Origin: an uncultured Lachnospiraceae bacterium
GTDB taxonomy: Bacteria > Bacillota_A > Clostridia > Lachnospirales > Lachnospiraceae
Direction: 5' to 3'
Assembly: GCA_905207905.1 (NCBI GenBank)
Contig: CAJLNC010000001.1
Location: 13,802-77,801 of the forward strand
Length of the DNA: 64,000 nt
This document shows, piece after piece, positions 8,968 through 17,650 of the stretch (position 1 is its first letter; each line of letters starts with the position of its first letter). The notes beneath the pieces were generated by a model, which searched no databases, had not been told where the DNA came from, and saw only the letters and a list, made by a program, of their open reading frames with translations. The translations under genes were made by a program, and so were the position numbers.

Positions 8968-9969
8968 ATGGCAGGAACAGATATCGGAATTGATTTGGGA
9001 ACATCCAGCATCCTGGTGTATGTACGGGGAAAGGGCGTTGTGTTAAAGGAGCCTTCGGTGGTGGCTTATGACCGGGACAGCGACAAGATTAAGGCCATTG
9101 GCGAGGAGGCACGGCTGATGTTGAGCCGCACTCCGGGAAATATTGTGGCAGTGAGACCCATGAAAAACGGGATTATTTCGGATTACATGGTGACAGAGCA
9201 GATGCTCCGCTATTTTATCCAGAAAGCAGTGGGACGGCTGTCTTTTCGGAAACCCAGAGTGAGCATCTGTGTGCCCAGCAGCGTTACAGAGGTGGAGCGC
9301 AAGGCAGTGGAAGACGCCACTTACCAGGCGGGAGCCAGAGAGGTACATATGGTGGAGGAACCTATTGCAGCAGCCATTGGTTCCGGCATTGACATTTCCA
9401 GACCCAGCGGAAATATGATCGTGGATATCGGCGGTGGAACCTGCAGCGTGGCGGTTCTGTCTATCAATGGCATTGTGGTGACTCATTCCATCAAAATCGG
9501 AGGAGATGATTTTGACGCAGCCATTGTAAAATACGTGAAGGATCACTATGGGCTGATGATCAGCGAACAGGCTGCGGAGGAGATCAAGATCACCATCGGC
9601 ACGGTGTTTGAACGGCCGGAGCAGACGGTGATGGAGGTGAGCGGCCGGGATCTGGTAACCGGGCTGCCGAAAAATGTAAAGATCACCTCTGAGGACACCA
9701 GGGAGGCTTTGAAAGATACTGTGGGACAGATTGTGGATGCAGTCCACAATGTATTGGAGCGCACTCCCCCGGAGCTGGCTGCGGACGTATCGGACCGGGG
9801 AATTATCCTGGTGGGCGGAGGCGCGCTGCTGGGCGGCCTGGAGGAATTGATCGAGGCCAAGACCGGAGTGAATACCATGACAGCGGAAGATCCCATGACA
9901 GCAGTGGCAGTGGGAACGGGGCGCTTTGTGGAGCTGACTGCCCCGGGCAAGAGAACAGAAGAGGAATAG
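8968..9969 (+). CDS. mreB: Rod-shape-determining actin homologue (MreB/Mbl family)
   Basis: Cytoplasmic actin-like filament protein that organises elongasome peptidoglycan synthesis. With the ATG at 8968 (AAGGAG six bases upstream) it has 333 residues, the normal size; an in-frame ATG 19 codons upstream has no good ribosome binding site. Phosphate 1 motif IGIDLGTSS is at the N-terminus. VDIGGGT (phosphate 2) and LVGGGALLGG (adenosine) follow, with EEPIAAAIG between them. No mreC or mreD follows, so it may be a lone paralogue (Mbl- or MreBH-like); the sequence alone does not decide which. Confidence 0.93.
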   Translation: MAGTDIGIDLGTSSILVYVRGKGVVLKEPSVVAYDRDSDKIKAIGEEARLMLSRTPGNIVAVRPMKNGIISDYMVTEQMLRYFIQKAVGRLSFRKPRVSICVPSSVTEVERKAVEDATYQAGAREVHMVEEPIAAAIGSGIDISRPSGNMIVDIGGGTCSVAVLSINGIVVTHSIKIGGDDFDAAIVKYVKDHYGLMISEQAAEEIKITIGTVFERPEQTVMEVSGRDLVTGLPKNVKITSEDTREALKDTVGQIVDAVHNVLERTPPELAADVSDRGIILVGGGALLGGLEELIEAKTGVNTMTAEDPMTAVAVGTGRFVELTAPGKRTEEE

Positions 9970-9979
9970 ACAAGAATCT

Positions 9980-12190
9980 ATGGAACAGATAGAAGGATAT
10001 GTGGAGCACATTGTGTATCAGAACAGCGACAATGGCTACACGGTGATGAATGTAGTGTCCGGAGATGAGGAGATCACCTGCGTGGGAATGCTGCCGATGA
10101 TCAGCGAGGGAGAACTGATTACTGCCAGCGGCCATTATACGGAGCATGCTGCATACGGAGAGCAGTTTCAGATTGAATCTTATGAGGTAAAATCTCCGGA
10201 GAGCATGGAGGCAGTGGAGCGGTACTTGGGTTCCGGTGCCATTAAGGGTGTTGGAAGCGCTTTGGCGGCCAGGATTGTCCGCAGGTTTCGGGAGGATACT
10301 TTCCGGATTATTGAGATGGAGCCGGAACGGCTGGCTGAGATTAAGGGAATCAGCGAGCGGAAGGCCAGAGAGATTGCAGAGCAGGTGGAAGAGAAGAAGG
10401 GGATGCGGGAAGCCATGATTTTTCTGCAGCAGTATGGCATCACCATGGCCCTGTCTCTGAAGATCTATCAGAAATATGGTTCGGATATTTACCGGGTGAT
10501 CCGGGAAAATCCCTACCAGATGGCTGATGATATTACCGGCGTCGGTTTTCGGATTGCAGACGAGATTGCCCGCAGAGCTGGGATCCATACGGATTCGGAT
10601 TTTCGCATTAAGAGCGGTATTTTTTATACGCTTCAGCAATCCACCGGTGAGGGGCATGTGTACCTGCCTAAGGAGGAGCTGGCGCGGCGAACGGCAGAAC
10701 TTCTGGGGGTTCAGGTGGAACAGATGGATCAGCATCTGTCGGATCTGGCCATTGACCGGAAAGTAGTGATTCGGGAAGAGGAGGACGAGGTGAGAGTTTA
10801 CGCCGCGTCCTATTACTATATAGAGATGAATACAGCCAGGATGCTTCATGACCTGAATATTACCGGAGAGATCAATCAGGAGAAAATTCTGGAGAAGATC
10901 AGAAAGATCGAGGAGAGAAGCAGGACCGTGCTGGATGAGAAGCAGAGGGAGGCCATTATCCAGGCAGTGCGCTGCGGTTTGGTGGTGATCACGGGAGGCC
11001 CGGGTACAGGAAAGACTACCACCATCAATACGATGATCTCCTACTTTGAAGAGGAAGGGCTGGAGATCGCCCTGGCAGCGCCTACAGGCCGGGCTGCCAA
11101 GCGGATGACAGAGGCCACGGGATATGAGGCCAAGACGATACACCGCCTGCTGGAAGTGGCCGGAGGCCCGGACAGCTCCAGCAGTTTTGGGCGGAATATG
11201 GAAAATCCGCTGGATGCAGATGTGATCATTGTAGACGAGATGTCTATGGTGGATATCCATCTGATGTATGCGCTGTTAAATGCCATCACAGTGGGCACCC
11301 GGCTGGTGATGGTGGGAGATGTGAATCAGCTTCCCTCCGTGGGACCGGGATGTGTGCTGAAGGATATCATTGAATCCGGCCAGTGCCAGGTGGTGCGTCT
11401 GACCAGGATCTTCCGGCAGGCCAGTGAGAGCGATATTGTAGTGAATGCCCATAAGATTAACAGGGGAGAACACATGGAGCTGGACAACAAAAGCAGGGAC
11501 TTTTTCTTTTTGAAACGTCAGGATGCCAATGTGATTATCAGCATCGCCATCCAACTGGTAAAGGAAAAGATGCCAAGATACGTTCACGCCAGCCAGAATG
11601 AGATTCAGGTGCTTACGCCTACCAGAAAAGGACTTTTGGGCGTAGAGCGGCTCAACCGGATCCTGCAGGAATACTTAAATCCCAGAGATGGAAAGAAAAA
11701 GGAGTATGTCAGAGGAGATACCCTGTTCCGGGAAGGGGACAAGGTGATGCAGATCAAGAATAATTATCAGCTGGAGTGGGAAGTCCGGGGAAAATACGGA
11801 ATGCCCATTGACAAGGGAACCGGAGTATTCAATGGGGACATGGGCGTGATCCGGGAGATCAATGAATATGCGGAGCGTCTGACAGTGGAATTTGATGACC
11901 ACCGGTTTATCGAATATCCTTTTTCCGGATTGGAGGAGTTGGAGCTGTCCTACGCAGTGACCATCCATAAATCACAGGGAAGCGAATATCCAGCGGTGGT
12001 GATTCCGCTGCTTGGAGGTCCAAGAATGCTGATGAACCGAAATCTGCTTTACACCGCAGTGACCAGAGCCAAAAGTTGCGTGACGCTGGTGGGAGATCCC
12101 AGGGTGTACGATCAGATGATTGACAATACCATGGAGCAGAAACGCTACAGCAGCCTGGCTCTTCGGATGCGGCAGCTGGGAGAGCTGTAG
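9980..12190 (+). CDS. recD2: RecD2-type SF1B DNA helicase
   Basis: ATP-dependent 5'-3' helicase of the stand-alone RecD2 (YrrC) class found in bacteria without RecBCD. It acts in replication-fork and recombination repair. The 736 residues include an N-terminal OB-like region, helix-hairpin-helix segments (AIKGVGSALA, AEIKGISERKA, DDITGVGFRIAD), Walker A GGPGTGKTT at 339-347, VDEMSMVD (Walker B), GDVNQLPSVG, and the C-terminal TIHKSQGSEY and TAVTRA motifs. It starts 10 bases after mreB and may be co-transcribed with it and with comF downstream. Confidence 0.96.
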   Translation: MEQIEGYVEHIVYQNSDNGYTVMNVVSGDEEITCVGMLPMISEGELITASGHYTEHAAYGEQFQIESYEVKSPESMEAVERYLGSGAIKGVGSALAARIVRRFREDTFRIIEMEPERLAEIKGISERKAREIAEQVEEKKGMREAMIFLQQYGITMALSLKIYQKYGSDIYRVIRENPYQMADDITGVGFRIADEIARRAGIHTDSDFRIKSGIFYTLQQSTGEGHVYLPKEELARRTAELLGVQVEQMDQHLSDLAIDRKVVIREEEDEVRVYAASYYYIEMNTARMLHDLNITGEINQEKILEKIRKIEERSRTVLDEKQREAIIQAVRCGLVVITGGPGTGKTTTINTMISYFEEEGLEIALAAPTGRAAKRMTEATGYEAKTIHRLLEVAGGPDSSSSFGRNMENPLDADVIIVDEMSMVDIHLMYALLNAITVGTRLVMVGDVNQLPSVGPGCVLKDIIESGQCQVVRLTRIFRQASESDIVVNAHKINRGEHMELDNKSRDFFFLKRQDANVIISIAIQLVKEKMPRYVHASQNEIQVLTPTRKGLLGVERLNRILQEYLNPRDGKKKEYVRGDTLFREGDKVMQIKNNYQLEWEVRGKYGMPIDKGTGVFNGDMGVIREINEYAERLTVEFDDHRFIEYPFSGLEELELSYAVTIHKSQGSEYPAVVIPLLGGPRMLMNRNLLYTAVTRAKSCVTLVGDPRVYDQMIDNTMEQKRYSSLALRMRQLGEL

Positions 12191-12247
12191 AATCGGGAGA
12201 GGAATGTTGCAAAACCGCGGCTTTTTGGGGAGAGAGCGTGGTAGGAA

Positions 12248-12988
12248 ATGAAACTAGAAAGAAATAATCCGGTCAGATTCTTTTTTGAGATGCTTCTGGA
12301 TCTTTTGTATCCAAGGCGCTGCCCTCTTTGCGAGGAGATCCTCCTGCCAAAGGAAGGGCTGGTGTGCGGGAAGTGCAGAAAAAAACTGCCCTACATCCGG
12401 GAGCCGCTGTGCAAAAAATGCGGTAAGAAGATAAGAAGTCGGGAGCAGGAATACTGTAGGGGCTGCGAAAGAGGAAACCATCTTTTCTGTGAGGGCCGGG
12501 CGGTGTTTGTGTATGAAAAATCTCTGCGGCAAAGCATCGGCCGGATGAAATTTCAAAATCGCCGGGAGTATGTGGATTTTTATGCCGGAGAGATGGCTGC
12601 TGTTTACAGAAGATCGTTAAGCAGATGGGGAATCCGGACAATTCTGCCGGTTCCTATGTATGCAAAAAAAGCCAGACGCAGAGGATATGACCAGAGCGTT
12701 CTGCTGGCTGGAAAGTTTGGTGAGCTTACCAGAATCAGAGTAGAGAGTCGATGCCTTGTGAGAAAACGGGAAACCCTGCCTCAGAAGGAGCTGGATGCAG
12801 GGGAACGGAAAAAGAATCTGCGAGGGGCTTTTTACGTAAAGAATCCGGAGCTTGTGAAGGAACCAGTGCTTTTGGTGGATGATATCTATACAACGGGAGC
12901 CACGATGGACGCAGCTTGCCAGGCTTTGCAGAAACAGGGAATTTCTAAGATTTATTTTCTGGCGCTGGCAGCGGGAAATGGGGATTAA
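12248..12988 (+). CDS. comFC: ComF-family phosphoribosyltransferase-like protein
   Basis: Cytosolic protein of the ComFC family, needed for DNA uptake in naturally competent bacteria. The 246 residues hold four CxxC zinc knuckles (C25/C28, C40/C43, C55/C58, C70/C73) and a C-terminal phosphoribosyltransferase fold with the PRPP loop VLLVDDIYTTGAT at 207-219. The partner helicase gene comFA is not adjacent. Competence is not implied: this gene is widespread in non-competent clostridia. A new promoter begins five bases after the stop. Confidence 0.92.
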   Translation: MKLERNNPVRFFFEMLLDLLYPRRCPLCEEILLPKEGLVCGKCRKKLPYIREPLCKKCGKKIRSREQEYCRGCERGNHLFCEGRAVFVYEKSLRQSIGRMKFQNRREYVDFYAGEMAAVYRRSLSRWGIRTILPVPMYAKKARRRGYDQSVLLAGKFGELTRIRVESRCLVRKRETLPQKELDAGERKKNLRGAFYVKNPELVKEPVLLVDDIYTTGATMDAACQALQKQGISKIYFLALAAGNGD

Positions 12989-12992
12989 CAGG

Positions 12993-13021
12993 TAGGCACA
13001 AAAGAAAAAATGTGTTATAAT
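12993..13021 (+). promoter_or_regulatory. SigA-type promoter of the c-di-AMP operon
   Basis: TAGGCA and TATAAT with a 17-base spacer, immediately after comFC and about 75 bases before the first gene of the cdaA operon. The -10 is perfect; the -35 matches four of six. Confidence 0.55.
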
Positions 13022-13094
13022 GGCCATAATATGCAGAGAAAAATCCGGCGTACTCCCCGGAAACTGCATGAGAAAAGAGGAAAGGGCGGTTGCT

Positions 13095-13499
13095 ATGAAG
13101 CCTGACAAACAGCGTATCCGGATTATGACCCGCCTGGCTATACGGGAACAGGAAAACAAATCAGGGCTGAGGATGATGCGGGAAAGCTTCCGAAGCGATT
13201 ACAGAGGAATCCCCATGGTGAAGAACAGCTTGCGAATGACCTTGGTATTTTTGCTGATTTTGGGTCTTTGGGCAGCGAGCCACATGGAATTTTTGCTGAA
13301 TGTGGTATCAGAGCTACGGATGAGATATTTGCTGGGGCTGCTGGGAATTCTTTATGGAAGCCTGATTCTGGTGACCTGCCTGATTTCCTTTTTGCTGGCT
13401 AATCAAAGATATCAGCGTGATCGACGTGACTGGGAGGAGTACTGTCAGCTTCTGGAGCTGTTAGAGCAGGGGGAAGAGTGGACAGAATATGAGGAATAG
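13095..13499 (+). CDS. Small two-helix membrane protein, unknown
   Basis: I do not recognise a family. Using the ATG at 13095 (AAAGGG eight bases upstream) the product has 134 residues: a basic N-terminal 45 residues rich in Arg and Lys, two transmembrane helices (about 48-68 and 80-105), and an acidic C-terminus with EEYCQLLELLEQ. A longer start at 13020 or 13068 is possible but starts inside or close to the promoter. It is the first gene of a unit that continues through a second unknown membrane protein into cdaA and cdaR, so a role in c-di-AMP or envelope control is a guess from context only. Confidence 0.75.
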   Translation: MKPDKQRIRIMTRLAIREQENKSGLRMMRESFRSDYRGIPMVKNSLRMTLVFLLILGLWAASHMEFLLNVVSELRMRYLLGLLGILYGSLILVTCLISFLLANQRYQRDRRDWEEYCQLLELLEQGEEWTEYEE

Positions 13500-13513
13500 A
13501 GGGGGAAAATAGA

Positions 13514-14419
13514 GTGCGAAAAGCCAAGTATGCACTGATACGCTTTTATTCAGAATTTGATACTTACTTGAAAGCAGTTTTAAAGTTTGTGCTGGCTTTT
13601 TCACTATTTTCCAGCATTTGTGCATTGCCGGGGGAGGCGGGGATTTTTGAGCTGCTGACGATCCGGCTGATGTTTTCTGCTTTTTGTGCCATTCTGCCTG
13701 CTAACGGGCTGGTTTTGATAGCGGCAATTTTTGTGGAAGCCAAGTTCTGGGGGGGATCGTTGGTCAGCGGCCTGGCTGGGGGTGTAGTCCTTTTTGTATT
13801 TTTGCTTTTCTATTTTTCTTTTATTCCTGAGCAGGGATATATTGTGGCGGTGACAGCGCTGTTTTTGGGGCTGAAGGTTCCGCTGGCGGTTCCGGTGGTG
13901 TGCGGACTTTTATGCGGTTCTGGGACGCTGGCCGGGATCATTTTCGGAACAGCCGCCTATTACGGAACCGTAAGCCTTGGACTTTGGGAACCAGGAAGCC
14001 AGGTTTTGGGTACAGAACTGGCAGATGAGTTTTTAACCTTGATTATGAGCTTTTGGAAAAATCAGGAAGCAGCGTTTATGCTGGTGATTCTGACGGCTGT
14101 TTTTCTGGTGGTATATCTGATACGGCGGCTGCCGGTGCGGTATAGCTGGAGTCTGGCAATACTTTCTGGAACCGTATCATACGGTTTGCTTCGGGGCATG
14201 GAGGCTTTGTTCTTAAAAGGTTCTGTCTCACTGGTGCTTTTTTTACTGGATCTGCTGGCAGGAGCGGCGGCAGGGCTGGCGGTGCAGTTTTTTGCCTTTG
14301 ATCTGGATTATGAGAAAGTACAGCATTTGCAGTTTGAGGATGATGATTATTATTACTATGTAAAAGCGATTCCCAAAATGGAAGCGGTTATGCAGAAAAA
14401 AGGAGACGAGGGATCATGA
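13514..14419 (+). CDS. Polytopic membrane protein upstream of cdaA, unknown
   Basis: A 301-residue protein with about eight hydrophobic segments and a short cytosolic tail containing the acidic, tyrosine-rich stretch FEDDDYYYYVK. It starts with GTG, with a run of five Gs eight bases upstream. It contains no enzyme motif that I can see. Its stop overlaps the cdaA start (ATGA), so it is probably translationally coupled to the cyclase. Tight coupling suggests it may work with or regulate membrane-bound CdaA, but this is inference. Confidence 0.8.
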   Translation: MRKAKYALIRFYSEFDTYLKAVLKFVLAFSLFSSICALPGEAGIFELLTIRLMFSAFCAILPANGLVLIAAIFVEAKFWGGSLVSGLAGGVVLFVFLLFYFSFIPEQGYIVAVTALFLGLKVPLAVPVVCGLLCGSGTLAGIIFGTAAYYGTVSLGLWEPGSQVLGTELADEFLTLIMSFWKNQEAAFMLVILTAVFLVVYLIRRLPVRYSWSLAILSGTVSYGLLRGMEALFLKGSVSLVLFLLDLLAGAAAGLAVQFFAFDLDYEKVQHLQFEDDDYYYYVKAIPKMEAVMQKKGDEGS

Positions 14420-15291
14420 ACAGAGTATATTTATGGCTAAGCGATCGTTTATCCTGGCTTAGGTTTCCTACGGCCTCTTTTTCTATCAGCGACGTTTTTG
14501 AGATTTTGATTTTGGCATTTCTGGTATATGAACTGCTGCTGTGGATCAAAAATACCAGAGCCTGGACCCTGTTGAAGGGAATTCTTACCATTGTGGTCTT
14601 TGTTTCCCTGGTGTACATTCTGGAGATGGATACCCTGATTTACATTGTAAATAAAGGAATTACATTGGCGATCATTGCAGCTCTGGTTGTGTTCCAGCCG
14701 GAAATTCGGAAGGTTCTGGAACAGTTGGGGGAAAAGCGTTTTATCTCTAATCTGCTTCCCCTGGACAGCGTGCGGACCGTGCAGGAACTGTTCAGCGATA
14801 AGACCGTCAATGAGCTGGTAAAAGCTACTGCTGAGATGGCAAAGGCCAAGACAGGAGCTCTGATTGTGATTGAGAAGAGAGAGACCCTGGAGGAATACGA
14901 GCGTACCGGGATTCGGGTAGACGCTCTGGTTAGCAGCCAGCTTTTGATCAATATTTTCGAACACAATACGCCGCTTCACGACGGCGCAGTAGTTGTGAGG
15001 GGAGACAGGATCACTGCAGCCACCTGTTATCTTCCTCTTTCTGACAATATGAGCCTGAGCAAGGAACTTGGCACCAGACATCGGGCAGGCGTAGGTATCA
15101 GTGAAGTGACGGATTCTTTTACCATTATTGTCTCAGAGGAAACCGGCTATATTTCCACTGCTTATAAAGGGCAGCTTACCAGAAATATTACAGGAGATGA
15201 ATTAAAAGAGAGGCTGACTGTTCTTCAGAATAAGTCAATTATTTCCAGAAAGTTTAAATTGTGGAAAGGACGGGCGAAAAATGAAGAATAA
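14416..15291 (+). CDS. cdaA: Diadenylate cyclase CdaA
   Basis: Membrane-bound enzyme making c-di-AMP from two ATP, controlling potassium and osmolyte balance and, indirectly, wall integrity. The 291 residues have three N-terminal transmembrane helices (about 28-45, 53-70, 76-93) and a DAC domain with the catalytic motifs DGA at 189-191 and RHR at 221-223. LFSDKTVNELVKA and GALIVIE are also conserved. It overlaps cdaR by 11 bases. The usual third partner glmM is absent here; an HPr-like gene occupies that place. Confidence 0.96.
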   Translation: MNRVYLWLSDRLSWLRFPTASFSISDVFEILILAFLVYELLLWIKNTRAWTLLKGILTIVVFVSLVYILEMDTLIYIVNKGITLAIIAALVVFQPEIRKVLEQLGEKRFISNLLPLDSVRTVQELFSDKTVNELVKATAEMAKAKTGALIVIEKRETLEEYERTGIRVDALVSSQLLINIFEHNTPLHDGAVVVRGDRITAATCYLPLSDNMSLSKELGTRHRAGVGISEVTDSFTIIVSEETGYISTAYKGQLTRNITGDELKERLTVLQNKSIISRKFKLWKGRAKNEE

Positions 15292-16600
15292 GATCATAGA
15301 AAAATTGGCAGGCAATGTGCTTTTAAAATTCACAGCGCTCCTGATTGCCTTTTTCATCTGGCTTCTGGTGACCAATACGGAGAATCCGGTGAGTACAGAA
15401 TTGTACACGAATGTGCCTATCACCATTGTGAATCAGGACAGCATCGCAGATATCGGAAAAGTAGTGGAGGCGGAAGGCAGCGGAATGGTGACGGTCCGGG
15501 TGACAGAACGCCGCTCCATTCGAGATCGGCTGAAAAATTCAGACTTCTATGTGGAGGCAGACATGGAGAACATCAATGAGATGAATAGTGTGCCTCTCAC
15601 GGTAATTTGCAGTAATCCGGCGGTGAGCTGGGATGAGATTCAGATCTGGCCGTCTTCTCTGAAGGTGACGCTGGAGGATAAGGTAGAGCAGCAGTTTGCC
15701 ATCACAGTCTCCACGGTGGGAGAAAGCAGCGGATATGAGGTGGGAGCCACGGAGATCGCACAGGGCAAGAATATTTATCTGGCAGGCCCAAGATCCATTA
15801 TGCAGATCATTGACAAGGTGGTGGCACAGGTACCGGCATCCGGCCTGAAAAACGATGTAACCAAGACCGTGGCCTTGAAGGTATATGATAAAAACGGTTC
15901 TGAGCTAAATGAAAATCAGCTCAACTCTCTGGAATTTAAGGATAGCAGCGGCGCAGTGATTACCAACCGGGAGGTGCAGGTAAGCCTGAAAATGTGGCGA
16001 ATTGCCAATGATGTTAAGATGCAGGTGGAGACCACGGGAACGCCGGCTTTCGGTTATCGGGTAAGCGCCATCAACACCATACCGGCTACCATCAGCCTGG
16101 CAGGCACAGAAAAGGCCTTGGAAGCTTTGGGAAACGTACTGGATCTTTCGGAGGCTATTTCGGTAGCCGGGGTGAAGGAAAGCTTTTCACAGGAGATTGA
16201 TTTGACAGCTACCGTGGCGCTTTTGCCGGAGCTGAAGCTTCTGAATGGAGCAGACCCTATTGTGACCGTGGAGATTCAGGTGGAAAAGAATGGAGATACC
16301 AGCGTCAGTGTTCCTATCGGGGAAGTGGAATTTTTAAATCAGCCCAGAAATATGAGCCTGGTATTTACTCCGGCGGAGAAGCTGACGATTCCGGTTCATG
16401 CACTTTCTGAGGATGCCAGAGAGCTGGTTTCCGGTGATCTGAAGGTGCGGGTGGATCTATCGCCCTGCAGTGAGGAAGGAACCCATGAACTGTTAGCAGA
16501 GGTGGAGCTGCCGGAAGGATATGAGCTGGCTTCGGAGGTGACTCTTACAGTAGCCTCAGCCAAACAGACGACTTCATCGGAAACCATAAGCGCGGGGTGA
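15281..16600 (+). CDS. cdaR: CdaA regulator CdaR (YbbR repeats)
   Basis: Extracytoplasmic regulator of CdaA. The 439 residues have one N-terminal signal-anchor helix (about 12-32) and roughly four YbbR beta repeats (about 50-125, 135-220, 230-320, 330-425) rich in Val and Thr. The C-terminus is Ser/Thr rich. The start overlaps the end of cdaA. The protein is thought to sit outside the membrane and modulate the cyclase in response to wall or ion signals; that role is known from Bacillus and Listeria homologues. Confidence 0.92.
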   Translation: MKNKIIEKLAGNVLLKFTALLIAFFIWLLVTNTENPVSTELYTNVPITIVNQDSIADIGKVVEAEGSGMVTVRVTERRSIRDRLKNSDFYVEADMENINEMNSVPLTVICSNPAVSWDEIQIWPSSLKVTLEDKVEQQFAITVSTVGESSGYEVGATEIAQGKNIYLAGPRSIMQIIDKVVAQVPASGLKNDVTKTVALKVYDKNGSELNENQLNSLEFKDSSGAVITNREVQVSLKMWRIANDVKMQVETTGTPAFGYRVSAINTIPATISLAGTEKALEALGNVLDLSEAISVAGVKESFSQEIDLTATVALLPELKLLNGADPIVTVEIQVEKNGDTSVSVPIGEVEFLNQPRNMSLVFTPAEKLTIPVHALSEDARELVSGDLKVRVDLSPCSEEGTHELLAEVELPEGYELASEVTLTVASAKQTTSSETISAG

Positions 16601-16604
16601 TTGG

Positions 16605-16883
16605 ATGGTAAAAAGAAAGATACAGATATGCAATCAAAGTGGCCTCCACCTAAGACCAGCAGGACAGTTATGTCAGAAGGCTATGGAATATGCCTGTCTG
16701 ATCACCATGGAGATAGGAAATAAAACCTATAACTTAAAGAGCGTACTCAGCGTCTTGAGCGCTCAGGTGAACGCGCCAAAAGAGATTGTGCTGGTGTGTG
16801 ATGGAGAACGGGAAGAAGAGGCATTGGAAGAGCTGGCCGGGTTTTTGTCAGAGAATCTGGATGAAAAGCTGAAAAAAGAATAG
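16605..16883 (+). CDS. HPr-family phosphocarrier protein
   Basis: A 92-residue HPr fold. The active-site histidine falls at the canonical position 15 (GLHLRPAG) and the regulatory serine at 46 (NLKS), so it could accept phosphate from both enzyme I and HPr kinase. Differences from ordinary HPr are Leu in place of Ala after His15 and a longer acidic C-terminal helix. It starts four bases after cdaR, so it shares the c-di-AMP transcript, and a strong terminator follows. It may be a second HPr (Crh-like in role, but keeping His15) rather than the main PTS protein, which is usually with ptsI. Confidence 0.9.
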   Translation: MVKRKIQICNQSGLHLRPAGQLCQKAMEYACLITMEIGNKTYNLKSVLSVLSAQVNAPKEIVLVCDGEREEEALEELAGFLSENLDEKLKKE

Positions 16884-16915
16884 AGAGACAGCAGAGGTTC
16901 GGTCTGTCTGGCAGA

Positions 16916-16962
16916 GGTTGCCGCAATGTACTGTGGAAAACAGGAATTGCGGCAACCTTTTT
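16916..16962 (+). terminator. Strong intrinsic terminator of the cdaA operon
   Basis: A perfect 12-bp stem, GGTTGCCGCAAT against ATTGCGGCAACC, with an internal CTGT/ACAG mini-stem in the loop, followed by TTTTT. It lies 32 bases after the HPr-like stop. Confidence 0.9.
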
Positions 16963-16997
16963 AGTTTCATAGGAAACTCCTTCCTATGAAACTAAAA
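16959..16997. repeat. 17-bp perfect palindrome with 5-base loop
   Basis: TTTTAGTTTCATAGGAA, then ACTCC, then its exact reverse complement. It begins inside the T-tract of the preceding terminator, so it could act as a second terminator on either strand. Partial copies of the TTTCATA/CCTATGAAA core occur near 23190 and 53981-54012, which suggests a dispersed element. Confidence 0.8.
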
Positions 16998-17319
16998 TGC
17001 TCCGCAGGATCACATTACAGAGGAGCAGAAGAATGATGCTAAAAGGACGAGAGGAAGTTTTTTCAGAGAAATAAGGGAGAAACATCCCCCCCGGGAGCTT
17101 CGCAGCAGATGAGATTTGTGATAGTTTATACTATAACGGCTGGGAGCAAAGCAGCAGAAAATAGTTTGATATCTGGTACTCCGGCAAATGGTAAGAGCTT
17201 GAGACGCTATCTTTAGCTGGAACCTGCATATTTTATTTTGTATTCCCACAGATGATAAGAGATGGCATCCTTTCGGGAACGGCGGGCGTACAGGAAGGGA
17301 AATTGTTTGGGAGGGACGC
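16998..17319. other. Non-coding region before the csoR operon
   Basis: About 320 bases without a credible gene. It contains a TGCTCC...GGAGCA hairpin (from about 16998), a seven-C tract flanked by AT and GGG (near 17081-17094) that resembles the C/G tracts of CsoR/RcnR-family operators, and an ATAGT-TTAT-ACTAT palindrome near 17121-17134. I could not find a convincing -35/-10 pair or a riboswitch I recognise. The operon promoter and a metal-responsive operator should lie here. Confidence 0.4.
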
Positions 17320-17634
17320 ATGGAGAATTTGAACAATCAGACAGGGGAACAGTTACATACGCATGAACATCTCCATGATCCTCAGGAGAAAAAAAGGCAG
17401 TTAAATAGACTTTCCCGTATCATCGGCCACTTAAATTATGTAAAACGGATGATTGAAAATGATGAAGACTGTTCCGATGTCCTGATGCAGATAGCAGCCA
17501 CAAAATCTGCATTGAATGGTTTGGGAAAGCAAATCATCAATGAACATCTGACCCATTGTATCATTCATGCTATTGAAGCGGGGGATACAGAGGCGATTGA
17601 TGAGTTTCAAAAGGTGATACAAAAATATTTTTGA
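17320..17634 (+). CDS. csoR: CsoR-type metal-sensing repressor
   Basis: A 104-residue all-helical DNA-binding repressor of the CsoR/RcnR/FrmR family (DUF156). The candidate metal ligands are C51, H76 and C80. Their spacing (25 and 4) is identical to the C-H-C copper(I) site of CsoR, which argues for copper-type sensing rather than the nickel or formaldehyde sites of RcnR and FrmR. The N-terminus adds a His-rich HTHEHLH segment. GGGAGGGA precedes the ATG. As the first gene of the operon it probably represses itself and the transporter genes downstream. The family is certain; the inducer is not. Confidence 0.9.
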   Translation: MENLNNQTGEQLHTHEHLHDPQEKKRQLNRLSRIIGHLNYVKRMIENDEDCSDVLMQIAATKSALNGLGKQIINEHLTHCIIHAIEAGDTEAIDEFQKVIQKYF

Positions 17635-17650
17635 AAAAGAGGAAAAAATT

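Noticed and set aside
9803..11260. 485-codon open frame on the minus strand
   Set aside because: It lies fully opposite mreB and recD2, has no ribosome binding site and reads as His/Leu/Ser-rich nonsense; a shadow of the real genes.
16998..17319. Cobalamin or molybdenum-cofactor riboswitch before the csoR operon
   Set aside because: No B12 box or Moco consensus was seen; some stems exist but no family could be supported.
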